Positions 7,412 to 13,956 of a stretch of 20,699 nucleotides of DNA are shown here, piece by piece. The notes beneath the pieces were generated by a model. It did no database searches. It worked only from the letters and a program-made list of their open reading frames with translations, and was not told the origin of the DNA. Where the stretch lies: contig BOCB01000026.1 of assembly GCA_026002695.1 (NCBI GenBank), forward strand, positions 1-20,699, in the 5' to 3' direction. A program made the position numbers and the translations under genes. The stretch comes from Synergistales bacterium (GTDB lineage Bacteria; Synergistota; Synergistia; Synergistales; Synergistaceae). How positions within the stretch are numbered: the stretch's first letter is position 1; each line of letters begins with the position of its first letter.

Positions 7412-7657
7412 AAGGTTGAATTATCTCGGTACGACGCCATCGGGGCGCAAGATCAACCTCGAGTTTCAAAAACACCGCGATGAGGAATTTATAAAGCGGC
7501 TATGTATTTTTGTAAAAATATTCATCCCAAGCGCAGTTAGGTTTTTGAGATAAAATCACCTTATTATCTTCTTTAGAGATAAGCACACCACCTTTCCCCT
7601 CGGGGGCGAGCTGAAATTCGCCGCCGCCGAGAAGAAAAGCTGTTTTATTGGTTGTTT
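7412..7657. other. Junction with broken coding remnants on both strands
   Basis: No intact gene. On the + strand a frame from about 7416 to 7553 reads like real protein (LGTTPSGRKINLEFQKHRDE, then FIKRLCIFVKIFIP) but has no good start and begins over the end of the methyltransferase gene. On the - strand a frame from about 7660 down to a stop at 7500-7502 also reads like a protein end (LLGGGEFQLAPEGKGGVLIS, then DEYFYKNT) and is out of frame with the Rpn gene. The two overlap at 7500-7553, so at most one is genuine there. An inverted repeat AGGTTGA (7413-7419) / TCAACCT (7453-7459) encloses CGCC/GGCG but lacks a T-run. I take this as a scar where the glycan locus meets a mobile-DNA patch. Confidence 0.4.
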
Positions 7658-8515
7658 TTAGCTTAAAGCCAGAATGTCGTCCTCGTCGAGGCCGGTATAT
7701 TTTCTTATTGTTTCAGCGGGAAACCCGTCGGCAAACATTTTACGCGCGACCTTCTCCACGCCCCTTTCCATACCCTCTTCCACCGCGTCGCGTATGCGAA
7801 TTTCCATTACGGCTTCGTCTATCGGGATAAGCTGCATTTTCCATACCTCCCTCACTTTAGGGTCAATATTTTTGTCCCCGATTCTCAATATGCGGTAAAT
7901 AAACCTCTGAATATCTCTCATTTTCCCGGCGCCGCAACCGCGCTCTCTCGTCAGATTGAGAAGTTCCAACGAATATTTACCCCGTTCCCGGGGATTATCG
8001 CCGGCGTCGAGCATTCTCTTGGCCGCCAGTATCACTATGGCGAAAATACGCCCGTCACGCTTCAATTCTTCCGCGTCGGCGTTTGCCACATGATAAACGC
8101 CAAATTTGAAATTCAGCTCCGTCCCGTAACACGACGTAATATACGCGTTCACCGGTTTGATATTGCCCGTCAATATCGCGAGCGACGTGACGGGAACCCG
8201 GAGCCGGTCGCTCATGCGGTAATATCCTTGGAACATTCGCAGCGGCAAGTCTTTATCAGGTTCATGCTGCTGCTCTATATGGAACGCTACCCGCTGATCC
8301 GCGCCCGTTTTCAGCGGGATGGATATGACCACGTCTGAAATCCTCATGCCCTTGTCCGACTCGGAATCGATAGCCGGGTACTCGTTGGGAACCAACAGAG
8401 GCTTTCTGCTATAATCCCTGTCTGCCGCTAAGTCCGGTTTGAAGAACAAAACAGCGTCGTCAACATTCTCGGTGATACAATCCTTCCATGCCCTGTCGAT
8501 CCATTTTTCGCCCAT
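7658..8515 (-). CDS. Rpn family recombination-promoting nuclease / putative transposase
   Basis: A 285-residue protein of the Rpn/TIGR01784-like PD-(D/E)XK family. MRISDVVISIP supplies the conserved Asp, and AFHIEQQHEPDK supplies the E-x-Q variant of the nuclease motif. LRMFQGYYRM is the conserved R-x(n)-Y helix. A long helical C-terminal region follows, ending in the family-typical short motif ADGFPAETIRKYTGLDEDDI. Known Rpn proteins are DNA endonucleases that raise RecA-independent recombination, and they are abundant as multicopy genes in anaerobes. The frame is open upstream to ATG 8608. I prefer ATG 8515 because a consensus extended -10 promoter lies inside the longer version, GGAG sits nine bases before 8515, and the family usually starts near this point. 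Family confident. Confidence 0.85.
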   Translation of the reverse strand: MGEKWIDRAWKDCITENVDDAVLFFKPDLAADRDYSRKPLLVPNEYPAIDSESDKGMRISDVVISIPLKTGADQRVAFHIEQQHEPDKDLPLRMFQGYYRMSDRLRVPVTSLAILTGNIKPVNAYITSCYGTELNFKFGVYHVANADAEELKRDGRIFAIVILAAKRMLDAGDNPRERGKYSLELLNLTRERGCGAGKMRDIQRFIYRILRIGDKNIDPKVREVWKMQLIPIDEAVMEIRIRDAVEEGMERGVEKVARKMFADGFPAETIRKYTGLDEDDILALS

Positions 8516-8548
8516 ATCGCGCAGCTCCATTCCCTTAACCTGCAAAAC

Positions 8549-8577
8549 ATTATACCAAGTCCCCTTTATTTTGTCTC
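8549..8577 (-). promoter_or_regulatory. Extended -10 promoter for the Rpn gene
   Basis: Read on the - strand: -35-like GAGACA, 17-bp spacer, then TGG-TATAAT, a perfect -10 with TGn extension (8554-8549). The predicted start at about 8542 lies 27 bases before the preferred ATG at 8515. This argues against translation from ATG 8608. Confidence 0.55.
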
Positions 8578-8604
8578 GCCTCTTCTTCGACGGAGACGGC
8601 CGTT

Positions 8605-8844
8605 TCATAAACTTTCACTTGAAAAATTTCCAATTATCTGCAAGAGATGGTTTTCGTCAAGCATAGCTTTTAAGATACTCTGTTTACCGCTAATTTTCTG
8701 TTTGTTGGATTTGATATATGTGCGGTGGGCAAGAATTGCGAGCTTTCTGAAAGAATTCAGCGTTTTATTGGACTCCTCAGATTTCAAACGGCACTCATCT
8801 TCCGAAAACACTACATCAAGAATCCCGGGGTCGCCATCTATTAA
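8605..8844 (-). pseudogene. C-terminal remnant of an ISAs1-type transposase
   Basis: The frame from 8844 to 8605 reads ILDVVFSEDECRLKSEESNK, then FRKLAILAHRTYIKSN and a terminal segment ending LKAMLDENHLLQII. This resembles the C-terminal end of ISAs1/H-repeat DDE transposases, whose equivalent reads like 'DVTFxEDxSRIRxxNAxxNLxxLRxLALNLL…GWDxDYLLxLL'. The catalytic N-terminal two thirds is missing, and the frame is closed at 8845. The stop overlaps an upstream ATG of the Rpn frame (8608) as ATGA, probably by chance. Family recognition is from memory of the motif spacing, so moderately sure. Confidence 0.65.
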
Positions 8845-8847
8845 TTA

Positions 8848-8885
8848 ATGCGGGAACATCCTTTACCCGAAGGACGCTCCCGCAT
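8848..8885. other. Long hairpin beside the transposase remnant
   Basis: ATGCGGGA (8848-8855) pairs with TCCCGCAT (8878-8885). Inside, TCCTT (8859-8863) pairs with AAGGA (8870-8874) around a six-base loop. No T-run follows on either strand, so it is an unusual terminator at best. It may be an IS-end or a stabilising stem for the upstream - strand gene. Confidence 0.5.
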
Positions 8886-8970
8886 GCGCAAGATAAAAAA
8901 TCTATTTATTTTCAGAGGCCCGAGGGGTAAATATAAAACCTCTCGCCGGCTCTAAAACCAGGATTGACAA

Positions 8971-9279
8971 TCAAACAATCCAACTGTTTGTTGATGTGAG
9001 GTCAAGTCTCTTGTCCCAGTCCGCGAAAATACCCTTTGTGTACTCGTATGACCTGTTGGCTATGAGAGAGGTGAAACTCACCGGCACGTCGCCTATCCAA
9101 CCCTCTGTCTGTCTGTACTGATATACCGTGTCCATGTGTCCGTTCGCAGGCAACTCAATGCGCTTGTATTCGTTCGGAGACTTCGGCGGCAGATAATTGC
9201 GCTCCACTCCGTAAGTGTACATCGACTGATGAGCTAAATCCTGTATTGCCCCTGCTCTCGCTACAGACTGAATGATCAT
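8971..9279 (-). CDS. Hypothetical 102-aa protein
   Basis: A 102-residue soluble-looking protein with no signal peptide or membrane segment. I do not recognise a family. It starts MIIQSVARAGAIQDLAHQSM, has a Tyr/Asn/Pro-rich middle (YLPPKSPNEYKR) and aromatic residues spread through the rest (YQYRQTEGWIGD, IFADWDKRLD). ATG 9279 has GGGGTG and AAGGA upstream, and codon use looks normal, so it is probably real. It stands alone on the - strand just downstream of the lys-operon terminator, and upstream of the transposase remnant. No function proposed. Confidence 0.5.
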   Translation of the reverse strand: MIIQSVARAGAIQDLAHQSMYTYGVERNYLPPKSPNEYKRIELPANGHMDTVYQYRQTEGWIGDVPVSFTSLIANRSYEYTKGIFADWDKRLDLTSTNSWIV

Positions 9280-9376
9280 CCTTAATCACCCCTTGCGGCT
9301 CCGTGTATCGAAGCGTTGTTGTATTCCCTTACATAAATATTATCGGCGTCCGTATAAAACAAATTAAGCCATATAT

Positions 9377-9406
9377 AAAAAAAACGCGCCGATTTTTTTC
9401 GGCGCG
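9377..9406 (-). terminator. Intrinsic terminator of the lys operon
   Basis: On the - strand a perfect 8-bp GC-rich stem, CGCGCCGA / TCGGCGCG, with a six-base loop is followed by eight Ts. It lies about 110 bp downstream of lysK, past a REP-like element. Confidence 0.85.
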
Positions 9407-9442
9407 GATAAAAAACAAATCTTTATGTAATATGAATTTTCC

Positions 9443-9510
9443 GTAGGGGCGGCATTCTGCCGCCCGTTATTTAACGAACGATTGCGGGCGGCGGAATGCC
9501 GCCTCTGCCG
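9443..9510. repeat. REP-like nested inverted repeat
   Basis: Two facing arms, GGGGCGGCATTCTGCCGCCC and the near inverse of the same, flank an AT-rich spacer. Each arm is itself a perfect small hairpin (GGCGGCA-TTC-TGCCGCC). A related CCGTAGGGGCG element recurs at about 15150-15200, so this is probably a dispersed genomic repeat. Confidence 0.7.
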
Positions 9511-9514
9511 GAGA

Positions 9515-10549
9515 TTAACCCGCAGTCTCCATTATCCGCGGCAAAGCCAATTTCAGCACCTCAATGCCGCGCAGATATTCGGCAATCGGTATTTGTTCGT
9601 TCGAGCTGTGGTCATATTTGGAGTCCCCCGGCCCATACGCGGCCATCGGGCAGCCCCACGGCGAAAGAACGTTGAAGTCGCACGTCCCCTGTTTTGCCAG
9701 TACGCGCGGCTTCGCGCCCGTATCCCTTATCGACGTGCGGAACGCCCTTATAACTTTGTCCGTCTTCTGCACGCCATACGGCGGCACATATTCAACTATG
9801 CTCAGCCCAACGCCGAAAGCGGCGGATGTCTCCCTCAGCAGCAGCTCGACGTCCTCCTGAAGCGCGCCTATCGGCGTCCGCAGGTCTATCATAACGCGCC
9901 CGTACCTGCCGCCCGACTCGCGCCCCTCCATCTCGACCACCGACGTAGTGTACCCCGGCCCCATGTTCTTCGTGATATCCACGAGAGACGCCGTCGCCAT
10001 TATCGCCGCCGTCATCGGCCCCGGGCTCCCCGATCTGTGCGCTCCCTCGTCCTCCGCCTCGAACCCGAAGAAGACTCGCCCCCTGTACGACAGCGCAACC
10101 CCGTCGCTCCCCGTTGGCTCGCCTATTACGCAGGCCGCCGGACTATGCAGCGGCATCCGAAAGCGCGCGCCCCTCGAGTCAACCTCCTCCCCCACCGCGC
10201 CGACAAAAGTAATCCGCCAGCCCGGCGGTATCGGAACCGACCCGCCGGCGACGGCCATCGCGCAGCACGGGCCCTTCGCGTCCACCGAGCCGCGCCCCTG
10301 TATTCTTTCATTGTCAATGAGAAACCTCGGGCCGCCCGGCACGGTGTCTATATGGCTGAGTATCACAAGCTCATTCTCGCCGTTGCCGCGCGAACCGATA
10401 ACATTGCCGGCCCCGTCGAGGTGCGCCGCGTTCCACCCCAACATCGGCAGCTGATCCACCAATAACCGCGCCGCCTCCCCCTCGTTCCCAGTCGGGCTCG
10501 GTATAGCGACCAAATCTGCAAGCAAACGCGCTGATGCCGGTAAGCTCAT
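9515..10549 (-). CDS. lysK: [LysW]-lysine/[LysW]-ornithine hydrolase (M20 metallopeptidase)
   Basis: A 344-residue M20-family hydrolase. LVILSHIDTVPGG carries His66 and Asp68, GRGSVDAKGP carries the bridging Asp90, and VGAVGEEVDSRGA carries the Glu121/Glu122 pair. HSSNEQIPI near the C-terminus supplies the last metal-site His. In LysW pathways it releases free lysine (or ornithine) from the carrier protein's C-terminal Glu. Lys-operon context distinguishes it from ArgE/DapE. ATG 10549 has GGAGGGGAA upstream. It is the last gene of the operon, separated from lysJ by 96 bp holding a structured repeat. Confidence 0.9.
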   Translation of the reverse strand: MSLPASARLLADLVAIPSPTGNEGEAARLLVDQLPMLGWNAAHLDGAGNVIGSRGNGENELVILSHIDTVPGGPRFLIDNERIQGRGSVDAKGPCCAMAVAGGSVPIPPGWRITFVGAVGEEVDSRGARFRMPLHSPAACVIGEPTGSDGVALSYRGRVFFGFEAEDEGAHRSGSPGPMTAAIMATASLVDITKNMGPGYTTSVVEMEGRESGGRYGRVMIDLRTPIGALQEDVELLLRETSAAFGVGLSIVEYVPPYGVQKTDKVIRAFRTSIRDTGAKPRVLAKQGTCDFNVLSPWGCPMAAYGPGDSKYDHSSNEQIPIAEYLRGIEVLKLALPRIMETAG

Positions 10550-10590
10550 TTTATTCCCCTCCGTTTACAGACATGACGTAAACATAAAAT

Positions 10591-10644
10591 CTAAACCGCG
10601 GGGCCGCTCGCCCCGCGCCCCGGCAAGGGTTGTCACCCTTGACC
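10591..10644. repeat. 54-bp structured intercistronic repeat, copy between lysJ and lysK
   Basis: It matches 13694-13747 at 53 of 54 positions. It contains two hairpins: a GC stem (CGCGGGGC/GCCCCGCG) and AAGGGT/ACCCTT. It begins one base after the lysJ stop, read on the - strand. Confidence 0.9.
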
Positions 10645-10645
10645 G

Positions 10646-11782
10646 TTAGTGAAAATTCAAAAGATTTCCGAAAATGCTCACGGCTTCGCTTACGTCCTCG
10701 GACGACGCGGCGAAGGACGGCAGGAAGCGAACTACCCTCGGGCCGGCGGCGAGGCAGAGCAGGCCGCCCTTTTGCAGGCTCTTCACCAAATCCAATGACG
10801 GCACCTCGACTTCAACGCCGTTCAATAATCCAATCCCCCTTACTTCCTTTATTACAGGGGCTTCTTCCTTCAGCGCGCTCAACGCGCTCCGCAGTTCGCC
10901 TCCGATTTTTACGGCGTGAGCTGTATAATTCTTTTCCTTTATCAATTTCAGAGCGGCGACCCCGACAGACGCGGATATATCGTTGCCCCCATACGTCGAT
11001 CCGTGAGTGTGGCTCGGAAAATCTCCCAGAGCCCCTTTCCATATCGTCGCGCCTATCGGCAGCCCCCCGGCCAAACCTTTCGCCAAGCAGACGACATCGG
11101 GGCGAAGGCCGACAAGCTCGCTCGCCAGCATCGCGCCGCACCTGCCGAGCCCCGTCTGTATCTCGTCGGCGACGAGCAAAGCCCCGCGCTTCTCACACGC
11201 GCCGCTTATTTCGCGCCCGACCTCCGGGTCAAGCGGATAGACGCCGCCCTCCCCCTGCGCCGGCTCAATGAAAACCGCGGCGGTGTCGTCGTCAATACGT
11301 TCGGCCAGCTCGCCGGGGTTGTAGTGCTCGACGTTCGGGAGCAGAATTTTGAACATCGTCTTATATTTGGGGTTGAAAGTCAGCGACAGCGCGCCGCACG
11401 TCCGCCCGTGAAACGCCCTTCTGCACGCGAGTATCCGGCTCCTCTTCGGGCGAAGCGCGACGGCGAGTTTAAGCGCCGCCTCTATGGCCTCCGCTCCGCT
11501 GTTCGATATGAATACTCTGCCGCCTTCGAGGAAGCCCGACAGAATATCGGCGAGCTCCATTCTCGCGGGCGAGTCAAAGCCCGCGCCGGGGCTCCATATT
11601 TTCCCCGCCGCGCCGACAAGCGCGCCAACTAACGTCTCATCAGCGTGGCCGAAGAGCGCCGCGCCGTGCCCGTTGAAAAAGTCCAGATACTCCCTCCCCT
11701 CGCTGTCCGTCACCCTGCTTCCCCTGCCGGAGACGAGCGAGATCCCCCTTCCGCCGTAGAGCGAGCTCAGCGCGTCAGGCAT
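10646..11782 (-). CDS. lysJ: [LysW]-aminoadipate semialdehyde / glutamate semialdehyde aminotransferase
   Basis: A 378-residue class-III PLP aminotransferase of the ArgD/LysJ type. SNSGAEAIEAALKLA (about 93-107) binds the PLP phosphate, FHGRTCGALSLT is the conserved aromatic/His region, VADEIQTGLGR carries Asp206, and CLAKGLAGGLPIGA has the Schiff-base Lys235. THGSTYGGND completes the dimer-partner phosphate site. It transaminates the carrier-bound semialdehyde to LysW-lysine or LysW-ornithine using glutamate. The start overlaps the lysZ end by 16 bases, so the two are translationally coupled. Family certain; LysJ versus ArgD assigned from context. Confidence 0.9.
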   Translation of the reverse strand: MPDALSSLYGGRGISLVSGRGSRVTDSEGREYLDFFNGHGAALFGHADETLVGALVGAAGKIWSPGAGFDSPARMELADILSGFLEGGRVFISNSGAEAIEAALKLAVALRPKRSRILACRRAFHGRTCGALSLTFNPKYKTMFKILLPNVEHYNPGELAERIDDDTAAVFIEPAQGEGGVYPLDPEVGREISGACEKRGALLVADEIQTGLGRCGAMLASELVGLRPDVVCLAKGLAGGLPIGATIWKGALGDFPSHTHGSTYGGNDISASVGVAALKLIKEKNYTAHAVKIGGELRSALSALKEEAPVIKEVRGIGLLNGVEVEVPSLDLVKSLQKGGLLCLAAGPRVVRFLPSFAASSEDVSEAVSIFGNLLNFH

Positions 11783-12582
11783 GTCGCTTCACCTCTCAGG
11801 GCTCGCTCGATCGGAGCCTCGCTGCGCCCGTCCGCAAGGTACACCTTGGGCGCGCCGCCCTCTAACGCTTCCTTGCAGGCCACGAGTTTGCGCTTCATGT
11901 TGCCCTTCGCGTAATGCTCGAGCGCCTCCCACTCGCGCAGCGTTCCGCTCGAAATGAGCGACTCGGGAGAGTTTACGTCCTTCATCAAGCCCGGCACATT
12001 GGATAATATTATCAAAACACCGGCCCGTATCGCGTTCGATACCGACGCCGACAGCCTGTCGCCGTCGATGTTTATGTCGAGCGACGACTCCGCGTCATAG
12101 CCGAGCGGCGGCAGAACCGGCACTATCCCGCCGTTCAGCGCGCCGATTACCGCGCTCCCCTCAACACCCGTAACCGTACCGCTGTAGTTCCCTCTGACGA
12201 CGCGCATCCTGCCGTTCACGTTCTCGCGCAGAACGTCCTTCCTCTTGGCTTTGACGCCCGACGCCCGCGGCTTCATCTGCTCCGCCCTCACGCCGAGTTT
12301 TTCCAGAGCCGACTTTACGGCGGCTCCATACGTCATCGCGGCCTCCTCGAATATCGCGCGCTCCGCCTCGCCGACGAACCTGCTTCTGTAACCCGACGGG
12401 CTCGTTATCATTCTTATCTCGACGCCGCGCTCGCGGCAAAGCCTGTCCATTATGCCGCTCGCCCCGTGGACGACGACCCACTTTTCGCCGGCCGCCGCTC
12501 GATCGGCTATCTCGCTCATCAGCGGCTCTATCCTGTTCCCCTCGGCGCCGCCTATCTTAACCACTCCGATAAACTCAGTCAT
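11767..12582 (-). CDS. lysZ: [LysW]-aminoadipate/[LysW]-glutamate kinase
   Basis: A 271-residue amino-acid-kinase-fold enzyme of the ArgB/LysZ group. VVKIGGAEGNR at the N-terminus and WVVVHGASGIMD form the phosphate-binding loops. NIDGDRLSASVSNAI and LIILSNVPGLMKD are the C-terminal nucleotide-site motifs. GYRSRF and the preceding segment match the LysZ substrate loop. It phosphorylates the side-chain carboxylate of the LysW-bound substrate. ATG 12582 has GGGGGAG upstream and lies 15 bp after lysY. LysZ rather than ArgB is assigned from the LysW/LysX context. Confidence 0.9.
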   Translation of the reverse strand: MTEFIGVVKIGGAEGNRIEPLMSEIADRAAAGEKWVVVHGASGIMDRLCRERGVEIRMITSPSGYRSRFVGEAERAIFEEAAMTYGAAVKSALEKLGVRAEQMKPRASGVKAKRKDVLRENVNGRMRVVRGNYSGTVTGVEGSAVIGALNGGIVPVLPPLGYDAESSLDINIDGDRLSASVSNAIRAGVLIILSNVPGLMKDVNSPESLISSGTLREWEALEHYAKGNMKRKLVACKEALEGGAPKVYLADGRSEAPIERALRGEATCLTR

Positions 12583-12597
12583 ATTCGCTCCCCCGCC

Positions 12598-13659
12598 CTA
12601 CGCCGGATAGACGGGCGTCATATCGACGCCCTCGCTCTCTTCGAGCCCGAGCGCTATATTCGCGGACTGCACAGCCGACCCCGCCGCGCCCTTCATCAGA
12701 TTATCGATGGCCGACGCCGCGAGCAGCCGCGTTCCGTCCTCCGAGAGCGCAAACCCCGTCAAGACCCTGTTGCTGCCCATCACGAACCTCGGATCCGGTA
12801 TGCGCAGGTGCGCCGGTTTAGCGGGCGTCGTCGATACAAACCTCTCGCCGCCCCACGCCGCCCTCAGCAGCTTCCATATATCGGCCTCCCTCACGCCTCT
12901 GTTCAGCTTCACGTGAGCGACGCACTGGATGCCGCGCACGAGCTCGACCGCGGTAACGCCCATGGTAATTTTCTCAAAGGGCAGCCCCAGCTCCTGCGTA
13001 ACCTCGGCCATGTGGCGATGAACGAACGGAGACACAACTCTGAGTGATCTGCTTCGGAACGGGTGAGCGCTCCCCTCTCCCCCATGCGCCCCGCTCTCCG
13101 ACGACCCGACCCTGCACTCGACGCGAGCCTCCTCTATCAGTCCGCCCCTCGCTATCGGCAGCAGCGCGAATATCGCTGCCGCCGCGTTACACCCGACGCC
13201 GGATATAAGCCGCGCGCCCTTCATCTCCTCCCTGTGAAGCTCCGGTAAGCCGTACACGGCCTCGCCCAGCAACTCAGGGGACGGATGCTCCGCGTCGTAC
13301 CATTTCAGATACTCCTCCGCGCTCTTCAATCTGAAATCCGCCGACAGATCCACGACCTTCGCCCCGCCGCCCAGCAGCCGCTTCGCCGTCTCCGCCGACG
13401 CCCTGTGAGGCAGCGCCAAAAACGCCATATCACACTCGGTATCAAGGCCCCGCTCCGGAGAGATAAACGACGCGTCCGGGTAAACGTGCCTGAGATGCGG
13501 ATGAGCCGCCCCGACGGGCGTACCCGCGGAGCTCCTCGATACGGCGCCCGCGAGTCTCATATGAGGATGATTCGCGATTATCCGCAGCAGCTCTCCGCCC
13601 GCAAATCCCGTCGCTCCCCATATCGTTACGGGAATATTTTTTTCCGGCAATTCGCTCAT
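12598..13659 (-). CDS. lysY: [LysW]-aminoadipyl/glutamyl phosphate reductase (ArgC-like)
   Basis: A 353-residue NAGSA-reductase-family protein. VTIWGATGFAGGELLRI is the NADP(H) glycine-rich loop, VDLSADFRLK is conserved, and SGVGCNAAAAIFAL carries catalytic Cys157. GAHGGEGSAHPF and SPFVHRHMAEVTQEL match the active-site His region. It reduces the LysW-bound acyl phosphate to the semialdehyde. GGGAGTGAG precedes ATG 13659. It is the first gene after the putative attenuator, and the following genes lysZ and lysJ are tightly spaced. Confidence 0.92.
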   Translation of the reverse strand: MSELPEKNIPVTIWGATGFAGGELLRIIANHPHMRLAGAVSRSSAGTPVGAAHPHLRHVYPDASFISPERGLDTECDMAFLALPHRASAETAKRLLGGGAKVVDLSADFRLKSAEEYLKWYDAEHPSPELLGEAVYGLPELHREEMKGARLISGVGCNAAAAIFALLPIARGGLIEEARVECRVGSSESGAHGGEGSAHPFRSRSLRVVSPFVHRHMAEVTQELGLPFEKITMGVTAVELVRGIQCVAHVKLNRGVREADIWKLLRAAWGGERFVSTTPAKPAHLRIPDPRFVMGSNRVLTGFALSEDGTRLLAASAIDNLMKGAAGSAVQSANIALGLEESEGVDMTPVYPA

Positions 13660-13693
13660 TTCAGCTCACTCCCATAAAAATTAAAATCAAAAG

Positions 13694-13747
13694 CTAAACC
13701 GCGGGGCCGCTCGCCCCGCGCCCCGGCAAGGGTTATCACCCTTGACC
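13694..13747. repeat. 54-bp structured intercistronic repeat, copy before lysY
   Basis: The second copy of the 10591-10644 element, with one mismatch. It lies between the terminator at 13762-13794 and lysY. The same two hairpins are preserved. Confidence 0.9.
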
Positions 13748-13761
13748 CTTGTTCGAAAATC

Positions 13762-13794
13762 AAAAAAAAGCCCGCTTCCTGTCAGGAGCGGGCT
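13762..13794 (-). terminator. Intrinsic terminator between lysX and lysY (putative attenuator)
   Basis: On the - strand AGCCCGC (13794-13788) pairs with GCGGGCT, with an inner 4-bp extension around a three-base loop and one bulge. Eight Ts follow. It would stop transcription 100 bp before lysY, so expression of lysYZJK needs read-through or an undetected promoter. Confidence 0.85.
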
Positions 13795-13902
13795 GTCTGC
13801 CTCACGCGCGTATGATTTTTTGACTGCTGACTTACAAAAGTGTCAAAATATTTTACGCGCCAAGCCACAGCCCACCTTGCAGACCCGCTTTATCGCGGGC
13901 TT
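13787..13902 (-). promoter_or_regulatory. Alternative hairpin arms of a putative leader-peptide attenuator
   Basis: Arm 1 (AAGCCCGC, 13902-13895) lies in the leader ORF at codons 19-21 and pairs with arm 2 (GCGGGTCT, 13888-13881), 6 bp with one G-U. Arm 2 with its preceding A can instead pair with arm 3, the 5' half of the terminator (GCCCGCT, 13793-13787), a 7-bp stem that would prevent termination. Arms 3 and 4 form the terminator. A ribosome stalled in the K-R-D-K-R-K codons (14-19) would mask arm 1 and favour 2:3. The arrangement is seen in sequence; function is inferred. Confidence 0.5.
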
Positions 13903-13956
13903 GCGCTTATCGCGTTTCGCCGTCTTGCTGTCCGTTACCGCTGTATTCCGCGTCAT
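13843..13956 (-). CDS. 37-aa Lys/Arg-rich small ORF, putative leader peptide
   Basis: The ATG at 13956 overlaps the lysX stop as ATGA, so ribosomes finishing lysX could re-initiate here. The peptide contains 7 Lys and 5 Arg in 37 residues, clustered at 14-19 (KRDKRK) and 23-27 (KRVCK), and ends GLARKIF. It is followed after 48 bp by the intrinsic terminator that precedes lysY. Basic residues are the likely products of this operon, so I infer a leader peptide that senses Lys- or Arg-tRNA charging. Alternatives: a functional small basic protein, or chance. It is too short for normal gene callers. Confidence 0.45.
   Translation of the reverse strand: MTRNTAVTDSKTAKRDKRKPAIKRVCKVGCGLARKIF

Noticed and set aside
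7416..7553. New + strand gene after the last methyltransferase
   Set aside because: No start with a ribosome site, and it overlaps another plausible remnant on the opposite strand. Kept only as a possible fragment.
8516..8608. 31-residue longer Rpn N-terminus from ATG 8608
   Set aside because: A consensus extended -10 promoter and the preferred ribosome site lie inside it. The extra residues are basic and not typical of the family.
9482..10465. 327-codon + strand ORF opposite lysK
   Set aside because: An Arg/Pro/His-rich antisense shadow of a GC-rich gene. The lysK motifs are on the - strand.
13795..13842. T-box or lysine riboswitch upstream of lysY
   Set aside because: The 160-base gap lacks room for an L-box aptamer, and I see no T-box AGGGUGG-like motif. 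A leader-peptide model fits better.
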